From Chitinivibrionia bacterium (GTDB lineage: Bacteria > Fibrobacterota > Chitinivibrionia > Chitinivibrionales > Chitinivibrionaceae): DNA of 64,000 nucleotides. Position numbers and translations under genes: made by a program. Shown here in pieces: positions 58,782 through 64,000 of the stretch; the first letter of the stretch is position 1, and each line of letters starts with the position of its first letter. The notes beneath the pieces are model-generated. The model did no database searches. It saw only the letters and a program-made list of their open reading frames with translations, and was not told where the DNA came from. Location: NCBI GenBank assembly GCA_009779925.1, contig WRAZ01000001.1:206124-270123 (forward strand), given 5' to 3'.

Positions 58782-61409
58782 ATGACGACAACAAAACCAC
58801 TACAGAAAAAATTGCCGCCGATGATGACTCAATACTACAGAATAAAGGCGGAATACCCAAACACCGTGCTTCTTTACAGGTTGGGAGACTTTTACGAAAC
58901 CTTTGAAGACGACGCAAAAATTACCTCGAAAGTTCTGGGTATTACGCTTACAAAACGCAATCACGGCGGGGAAGAGGAAACTCCGCTCGCAGGATTTCCG
59001 CATCACGCGTTAGACAAATATGTTCACAAATTGGTAAAAGCCGGCTACAAGGTTGCCGTCTGCGAGCAAATCGAAGACCCCAAAGCCGCCAAAGGGGTGG
59101 TAAAGCGCGACGTTGTGGAGGTTATAAGTTCGGGAACGGGGGTCGGCGACAATTTGCTGGACGAACGAAGCGACAATAATATCGTATGCGCGTACGAAGA
59201 AAACGGCGAGGTCGGTTTTGCGGTTTGCGACGTATCGACGGGAAATTTTTCGGTAAGTTTTTCGGAGCTCAACGAAGCAGAGCAAAAAATTTCGCAAATC
59301 GTTCCCAACGAAATACTTTTGAGCGACAGTAAAGACGACGTGCTTTTCGGGATTGTAAAAAAGAATTTCCCCGAAATTGCGCTTTCACTCGAAGAAGAGC
59401 GAATATTCGATTTTGAATTCGGACAAAAGGCGATTTGCGAGCATTTTAACGCGGTCTCGGTAAATTCTTTGGGCTTGGAAGGCAAAAAAACCGCGGTAAT
59501 TGCGGCGGCGGCGCTTTTGCAATACATAAAAAAATTAAAGAAAAATAATTGCAGTCATATTTCTAAAATATCCATAGACAGCGCAAAAACACACGCCTAT
59601 CTCGATGCGGCAACCATACGAAACTTGGAACTGATAAAGCCCTTGCACACCGACGAAACAGGCGGCACTTTGGTATCGGTTCTGGACGAAACTTCGACCG
59701 TAATCGGCTCGCGCCTCCTTAAACGCCGGATAATAAATCCGCTTGCCGACGTGCAAGAAATAAACAATCGTTTGGATGCGGTAGAGTTTTTTTACAGAGA
59801 AATACAAACGCGCGCAAAATTAGATGAAATTTTAAGGCAAATCACCGACCTCGAAAGAATTATCGGGCGCGTTTCGCTTCAAAAAGTAAGCCCGCGGGAC
59901 TTGGACGCGCTTAAAACTTCGATATTTCTTTTTCCGCAGATAATAACGCTCATAAAGAACTGCCCTCAGATAAGCATTTCCAAAATTTCGCAAAAAATAG
60001 ACGGTTTACAGGACTGCGCCGAAAAAATCGCAAAAACCATAATAGAAAATCCGCCCGTATCGGCAACTGTCGGCGACGGAAATCTGATTTGCAAAGGCAT
60101 AAACGAAGAACTCGACAGCCTGCGAAGCCTGCAAAGCGACGCGAAACAGTTTATAGCAAGATTGCAGGAAGAAGAGCGCCGAAAAACGGGAATTGACAAC
60201 CTAAAAGTCGCGTTTAACAATGTTTTCGGATATTTTTTCGAGGTTTCCAAGTCGCAAATATCCAAAGTTCCCGCCTATTTTATAAGAAAACAAACGCTTG
60301 TAAACGGCGAACGCTACATTACGCCCGAACTGAAAGAATTTGAGGAAAAAGTCCTGACCGCAAGCGAGCGAATATCGGCGATAGAAACAAAAATATTTGC
60401 CGAATTAAAGGATTTTGTAGCGCAATTCAGCGAGAAAATTCAGGAAGCGGCGCAAAGTATTGCCGTTTTAGACGTTTTTTGTTGCTTCGGAAAAATCGCC
60501 TCGCAAAACAATTATTGCCGCCCAACCCTAACGCACGACTGCGATATGCTGATAATCGACGGCAGGCATCCCGTTGTAGAAACAATGGTAAACGAGCAAT
60601 TTGTCCCGAACAACACCGACCTGACCGACAAAAAGCAAATTCTTATAATCACAGGTCCGAATATGGCGGGTAAATCCACATATTTGCGCCAAAACGCGCT
60701 CATTGCACTTATGGCGCAAATAGGCAGTTTTGTCCCCGCAAAGCAGGCGAATATCGGAATTGTCGATAGATTTTTCACTCGTATCGGAGCAAGCGACCGT
60801 CTTGCGCGCGGACAATCGACGTTTTTGGTAGAGATGATTGAGGTCGCGAATATCCTTAATAACGCCACCGAAAAATCGCTTATTTTGCTCGACGAAGTAG
60901 GTCGCGGAACATCGACTTTCGACGGAATGAGCATTGCTTGGGCTACGGCGGAGTTTCTGCACGACAAATTTCCCACAAGCGTTCGCACATTTTTTGCGAC
61001 CCATTATCACGAATTAACCGAACTTGCCGACAAATGCAAACGAATGGAAAACGCGCATATTTCGGTCAAAGAATACAATCAAAACATAATATTCCTGAGA
61101 AAAATAGTTCCCGGCGGAAGTCCGCATTCTTACGGTATAAAAATAGCTAAACTTGCAGGCGTTCCCCAAGCCGTAATAGAACGCGCCGACGAAATAATGC
61201 ACAACTTGGAGGGTCGCGAAGAGCAAACTCTCGCCAAAAAAACGCAGACAAAAACGCAATCCTCGCCGATTTCGCAAAGCGCACAAATAAGCATTTTCGA
61301 CAGTTTCAGCGAAAGCGAAGTAGAAAAACGCCTGAAAACCGCGGATATAAACAACCTAACTCCGATAGAGGCGTTGAATTTGCTCAGCGAATTGAAAAAA
61401 ATGTGTTGA
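58782..61409 (+). CDS. mutS: DNA mismatch repair protein MutS
   Basis: 875 residues from ATG 58782 (a TTG lies two codons up). The mismatch-reading Phe-x-Glu is in LGDFYETFEDD; ATPase motifs are GPNMAGKSTYLRQ, LLDEVGRGTSTFDG and FATHYHELTE. A C-terminal tail follows (ending ALNLLSELKKMC). It detects mismatches and starts repair with MutL, not seen here. Confidence 0.97.
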   Translation: MTTTKPLQKKLPPMMTQYYRIKAEYPNTVLLYRLGDFYETFEDDAKITSKVLGITLTKRNHGGEEETPLAGFPHHALDKYVHKLVKAGYKVAVCEQIEDPKAAKGVVKRDVVEVISSGTGVGDNLLDERSDNNIVCAYEENGEVGFAVCDVSTGNFSVSFSELNEAEQKISQIVPNEILLSDSKDDVLFGIVKKNFPEIALSLEEERIFDFEFGQKAICEHFNAVSVNSLGLEGKKTAVIAAAALLQYIKKLKKNNCSHISKISIDSAKTHAYLDAATIRNLELIKPLHTDETGGTLVSVLDETSTVIGSRLLKRRIINPLADVQEINNRLDAVEFFYREIQTRAKLDEILRQITDLERIIGRVSLQKVSPRDLDALKTSIFLFPQIITLIKNCPQISISKISQKIDGLQDCAEKIAKTIIENPPVSATVGDGNLICKGINEELDSLRSLQSDAKQFIARLQEEERRKTGIDNLKVAFNNVFGYFFEVSKSQISKVPAYFIRKQTLVNGERYITPELKEFEEKVLTASERISAIETKIFAELKDFVAQFSEKIQEAAQSIAVLDVFCCFGKIASQNNYCRPTLTHDCDMLIIDGRHPVVETMVNEQFVPNNTDLTDKKQILIITGPNMAGKSTYLRQNALIALMAQIGSFVPAKQANIGIVDRFFTRIGASDRLARGQSTFLVEMIEVANILNNATEKSLILLDEVGRGTSTFDGMSIAWATAEFLHDKFPTSVRTFFATHYHELTELADKCKRMENAHISVKEYNQNIIFLRKIVPGGSPHSYGIKIAKLAGVPQAVIERADEIMHNLEGREEQTLAKKTQTKTQSSPISQSAQISIFDSFSESEVEKRLKTADINNLTPIEALNLLSELKKMC

Positions 61410-61444
61410 GGAGCGGCAGATATTAAAAACAGGGATAAATAATT

Positions 61445-62269
61445 ATGAATAAAGGTGAGATAATATTATATCAACCTGACGACTCCTTAAAACTGGAAGT
61501 TCAGCTTGAAGACGAAACCGTGTGGCTGTCTCTTGACCAAATTTCCGCACTATTTCAGCGGGACAAATCCACTGTATCACGGCACGTTAAGAATGTTTTT
61601 GAGGAAGGAGAATTGGATAAAGTTTCAGTTGTTGCAAAATTTGCAACAACTGCCGCAGATGGTAAAACTTATCAAGTAGATTATTACAACCTTGATGTAA
61701 TTATTTCGGTTGGCTACCGTGTAAAATCTTTGCGTGGCACGCAATTTCGTCGATGGGCAAATCAGATATTAAAAGATTATTTATTAAAAGGATATGTCCT
61801 AAACCAGCGAATAGACAGATTGGAACGTAAAATGGTTGAGCACGATCAAAAATTTGAATTATTGATAAATACTTCTACGCCTCCCAAAGAAGGTGCCCTT
61901 TTTGAAGGACAAATTTTCGACGCATACATCTTAGCCGCCGATATGATAAAATCCGCAAATAAAACAATTGTCTTGCTCGACAATTATCCAGACGAAACTA
62001 CACTACTTATATTGTCAAAACGCAAAGAAAATGTCAGTGCGCAAATTTATACAAAACAAATCTCCGCTCAATTAAAACTGGATTTAGCAAAACACAATTC
62101 TCAATATGCTCCGATAAAAATCAGCAAATCAACAGGTTTTCACGACCGCTTTTTGGTACTCGACGGTGTGGTTTATCATATCGGCGCTTCTCTCAAGGAT
62201 TTGGGTAAAAGTTTGTTCGCTTTTTCCAGAATGGAGATTACGGAAAGTGAATTACTGAAGAATATCTGA
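61445..62269 (+). CDS. RhuM-family protein with C-terminal PLD-like domain
   Basis: 274 residues. N-terminal RhuM domain: VQLEDETVWLSLDQISALFQRDKSTVSRHVKNVFEEGEL, then YYNLDVIISVGYRVKSLRGTQFRRWANQILKDYLLKGY, the family's most conserved block, with a helix-turn-helix. The C-terminal 100 residues (KTIVLLDNYPDE, STGFHDRFLVLDG) resemble a phospholipase-D-like fold with HxR...D in place of HxK...D. RhuM genes are common in accessory DNA; target unknown. Confidence 0.8.
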   Translation: MNKGEIILYQPDDSLKLEVQLEDETVWLSLDQISALFQRDKSTVSRHVKNVFEEGELDKVSVVAKFATTAADGKTYQVDYYNLDVIISVGYRVKSLRGTQFRRWANQILKDYLLKGYVLNQRIDRLERKMVEHDQKFELLINTSTPPKEGALFEGQIFDAYILAADMIKSANKTIVLLDNYPDETTLLILSKRKENVSAQIYTKQISAQLKLDLAKHNSQYAPIKISKSTGFHDRFLVLDGVVYHIGASLKDLGKSLFAFSRMEITESELLKNI

Positions 62270-62363
62270 TAAAATTTTTATCAATTTCCCACAAAAAATC
62301 ACCAAACCACCGCAGTACTTCAAAGCAAAACGTGTTTTTTTTCAAAAAAATATATTCCTCCTC

Positions 62364-62393
62364 TTGACTTTTTCATAAATCCGTAATGTATCT
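62364..62393 (+). promoter_or_regulatory. Candidate promoter of the secreted protein at 62440
   Basis: TTGACT at 62364-62369, then GTATCTT starting 18 bases later, with ATG about 45 bases downstream. Confidence 0.4.
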
Positions 62394-62439
62394 TTATTTA
62401 ATAAAGTAAAGCGTTAGCCCCATAAATAAGGAGTTAATT

Positions 62440-62847
62440 ATGAAGCATATAATTCTATTATTATTATTATTAAATTTACCGATTTTTGCGCAGGAAAACA
62501 TAGAAAACGAAACGAATATTCCGCCTTTTAACAGTGAATATTGGTTAAGCGACGGTTTAAGGCAGGGAGACAGAACGCCTTTCAGCTTGAAGCCCGCTCG
62601 CAAAACATCTTTGTTTGTTTCTTACGACGGAATGTTTGAAGCGGAGAGAAAATTGCCCTTTACTACCGCAGTGTTTGCAATTATTTTATGGGGAAGAGAG
62701 TCTAACTTACAAGTTAACGAAATGCACCCGCAGAGTACATTTGAACGCAGTTTTTTTCAGAGCTGGTTTTGGAAAGAAGCTTCGGGAATTCCTTTTCCGC
62801 GAAATCTTGACCGCGGCAACCGCTATTTTAGGGGACTGAATTGGTAA
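62440..62847 (+). CDS. Secreted protein of unknown function
   Basis: 135 residues. Signal peptide (HIILLLLLLNLPIFAQ), then a mature part of about 118 residues rich in aromatic and charged residues (EYWLSDGLRQGDRTPF, LFVSYDGMFEAERKLPF, FFQSWFWKEASGIPFPRNLDRGNRYFRGLNW). A second hydrophobic stretch (TAVFAIILWG) may be a membrane helix or a core strand. No family recognised. The start has AAGGAGTTAATT, and a terminator follows. Confidence 0.65.
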   Translation: MKHIILLLLLLNLPIFAQENIENETNIPPFNSEYWLSDGLRQGDRTPFSLKPARKTSLFVSYDGMFEAERKLPFTTAVFAIILWGRESNLQVNEMHPQSTFERSFFQSWFWKEASGIPFPRNLDRGNRYFRGLNW

Positions 62848-62900
62848 AATATCCCGTCTTTTTTATCTTTTTCCACACAATTTTCACAAAACCAACCATC

Positions 62901-62930
62901 GGCGCAAATATAATCGTTGCGCCTTTTTTT
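62901..62930 (+). terminator. Hairpin terminator
   Basis: GGCGCAA and TTGCGCC flank a 9-base loop and are followed by TTTTTTT; it ends the secreted-protein transcript. Confidence 0.9.
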
Positions 62931-63033
62931 GCACATTCTCGTGTTTTTCTCAAATTTTTTAAATTTTCCCGTAAATTAACGGTGGAATAATGTATTTTTT
63001 TATGTTATGTATTTAACCGAAAAAAGGAGCGAT

Positions 63034-63285
63034 ATGACAACAACGATTTCTATGCCGCAAAAATTGTGTGAGCAAGTTGCTCAGACAGCCCAATCAATAG
63101 GCGTTTCACAACGAAGATTTCTTATCGCCGCCATACAAGAATATTTGAATGCCTACAAAGCGAACGCTATCAGAAATAGCGTGAATAATGTTTACAAAAA
63201 CTACGCTCCCGATGAGTTTGAATTAAGATTACAAGCCGCAGGAATAGAATCCATAAGAGAGCTTACAAAAAATGATACGTGGTGA
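63034..63285 (+). CDS. Antitoxin of a MazF-type pair (ribbon-helix-helix)
   Basis: 83 residues from ATG 63034 (AAAAGGAGCGAT before it). The start MTTTISMPQKLCEQVAQTAQSIGVSQRRFLIAAIQEYL is a ribbon-helix-helix DNA-binding fold; the C-terminal third (FELRLQAAGIESIRELTKNDTW) should bind the toxin. It overlaps mazF by 14 bases. A GTATTTT element lies 36 bases before ATG (62991-62997). Confidence 0.8.
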   Translation: MTTTISMPQKLCEQVAQTAQSIGVSQRRFLIAAIQEYLNAYKANAIRNSVNNVYKNYAPDEFELRLQAAGIESIRELTKNDTW

Positions 63286-63646
63286 AATTTGGTGGTGTGA
63301 TTTTGGCGTTCCACGCGGAAGCGAGGCAGGATACAGAAGACCTGTTCTCATTATCCAAGACAACAATTTTAACAAAACCGAATTGAACACGGTTTTAGTT
63401 TTGCCTATCACAACAAATCTTTCCTTGAAAGATGTTTCGGGAAATGTTTTTCTGCCGAAAGAAATTTCAGGTTTGAGTAAGGACTCTGTTGTTGTTATGC
63501 CGCTATTAACCCACGTTGATAAACAAGTTTTAGAAGAAAAGTGTTCAAAAATAACTAATAAAAGCACAATTGAGGAAATAGAAGACGGCTTATTGCTAAT
63601 TCTTGGTATAAATTCCTCTTATCCGATTTTTAATTATGCTTATTAA
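63272..63646 (+). CDS. MazF/PemK-type mRNA interferase toxin
   Basis: 124 residues. IRGEIWWCDFGVPRGSEAGYRRPVLIIQ is the MazF start, including the conserved R-G-E-I-W and RPVLI; VLVLPITTNL is the central strand with the catalytic Thr, and FLPKEISGLSKDSVVVMPLLTHVDK follows. It should cut mRNA at short sequences unless bound by the antitoxin. Confidence 0.9.
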   Translation: MIRGEIWWCDFGVPRGSEAGYRRPVLIIQDNNFNKTELNTVLVLPITTNLSLKDVSGNVFLPKEISGLSKDSVVVMPLLTHVDKQVLEEKCSKITNKSTIEEIEDGLLLILGINSSYPIFNYAY

Positions 63647-63757
63647 GTAAAATTTGTTATGCTATCTGTCGAATTAACAGGTCTCTTCATCGACGACGTT
63701 CTGCGCCTGCAATACTGATTTTTTCCACAAAAACAAAATAATCCCCCAACACCACCT

Positions 63758-63787
63758 TTGCCACAATGTATATTCTCTATATATAAT
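63758..63787 (+). promoter_or_regulatory. Promoter of the secreted gene at 63807
   Basis: TTGCCA, an 18-base spacer and TATAAT. The transcript would begin close to the GGGGAGG ribosome binding site, giving a very short leader. Confidence 0.65.
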
Positions 63788-63806
63788 GAAATGGGGAGGT
63801 TGCTTT

Positions 63807-64000
63807 ATGGGCAAATCTATTAAGGCTTTTTTTGCGGCGGTTATGTTTACCGTAAGTTTGGTTTCGGCGCAAACAATAAACTGGACTGCGCCTGAAATTA
63901 CAATCACTACCGAAGCGCAATTGAGACAATTGGCGCAGAGGGTTAACGGAACCGGCTTTACGGCGAGCAGTTTTCTTGGGCAAACCGTTATTCTCGGCAA
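63807..64000 (+). CDS. Secreted protein, 5' end only (runs off the window)
   Basis: 64 codons visible. ATG follows GGGGAGGTTGCTTT. A signal peptide (FFAAVMFTVSLVSAQ) precedes TINWTAPEITITTEAQLRQLAQRVNGTG and SFLGQTVILG. This I-T-T-E-A-Q-L-x-x-L-A pattern followed by F-x-G-x-T-V-x-L is the opening of the GLUG-type surface repeat proteins common in gut anaerobes. Size and function cannot be told from this fragment. Confidence 0.7.
   Translation, partial: MGKSIKAFFAAVMFTVSLVSAQTINWTAPEITITTEAQLRQLAQRVNGTGFTASSFLGQTVILG

Overview
The window reads as a chromosomal segment of a diderm (Gram-negative) bacterium, moderately AT-rich, using the standard code and frequent AGGAG-type ribosome binding sites. 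It encodes BamA, apolipoprotein N-acyltransferase (Lnt), many signal-peptide beta-barrel proteins, a fused barrel/TPR protein resembling PorV, several secreted beta-helix proteins and a tail gene resembling the large secreted repeat proteins of gut anaerobes. With the -10-like element described below, this points to the FCB superphylum, and I lean to a Fibrobacterota-like, possibly gut-associated anaerobe. The taxonomic placement is inference; no rRNA gene lies in the window.

Layout. 1-9.4 kb: the 5' part of an AsmA/TamB-like gene, tRNA-Pro, a PlsC acyltransferase, and the classic rimP-nusA-infB-rbfA-nrnA operon on the minus strand. 9.5-15.4 kb: valS, then on the minus strand tRNA-Ser, the 4.5S SRP RNA, an L,D-transpeptidase, a MurC-like Mur ligase, ksgA and a tiny HicB-like ORF overlapping ksgA. 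15.5-19.8 kb: rex-serC-serA (redox sensing and serine synthesis) and a PAC2 protein. 19.9-25.9 kb: two paralogous barrel proteins, a second PlsC plus a membrane glycosyltransferase, RNase P RNA, rpsD, and a mini-ferredoxin coupled to a PIN-less PhoH. 25.9-37.9 kb: a minus-strand run of envelope genes: a prepilin-like protein with cadherin-like domains, two TPR proteins, a lipoprotein, miaA, a histidine ammonia-lyase family enzyme, a barrel protein, three secreted right-handed beta-helix proteins and the barrel/TPR fusion. 38-48 kb: a FlgM-like small protein, lnt, metF, a methyltransferase, bamA, and an NtrX/NtrY-like two-component pair with DUF4390. 48.7-64 kb: hrpA, a coupled pair of tiny membrane proteins, a PilX-like protein, a PIN toxin-antitoxin pair, trpS, a GDP-fucose synthase, a radical SAM protein, mutS, RhuM, a MazF-type toxin-antitoxin pair and the start of a large secreted protein.

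Two signals run through the whole window. First, short palindromic elements (GTAGGGGCGGGTTT-type, GTAGGGGCGTATTGC-type and GCTTCGACAGGCTCAGCC-type) lie between genes and also inside the open frames of the Mur ligase, a glycosyltransferase and HrpA, where they are translated as extra peptides. Second, an ATAGTATTTT-like element sits just upstream of many genes on both strands and is the best candidate for the main promoter -10 region. The window has no CRISPR array, prophage or transposase.
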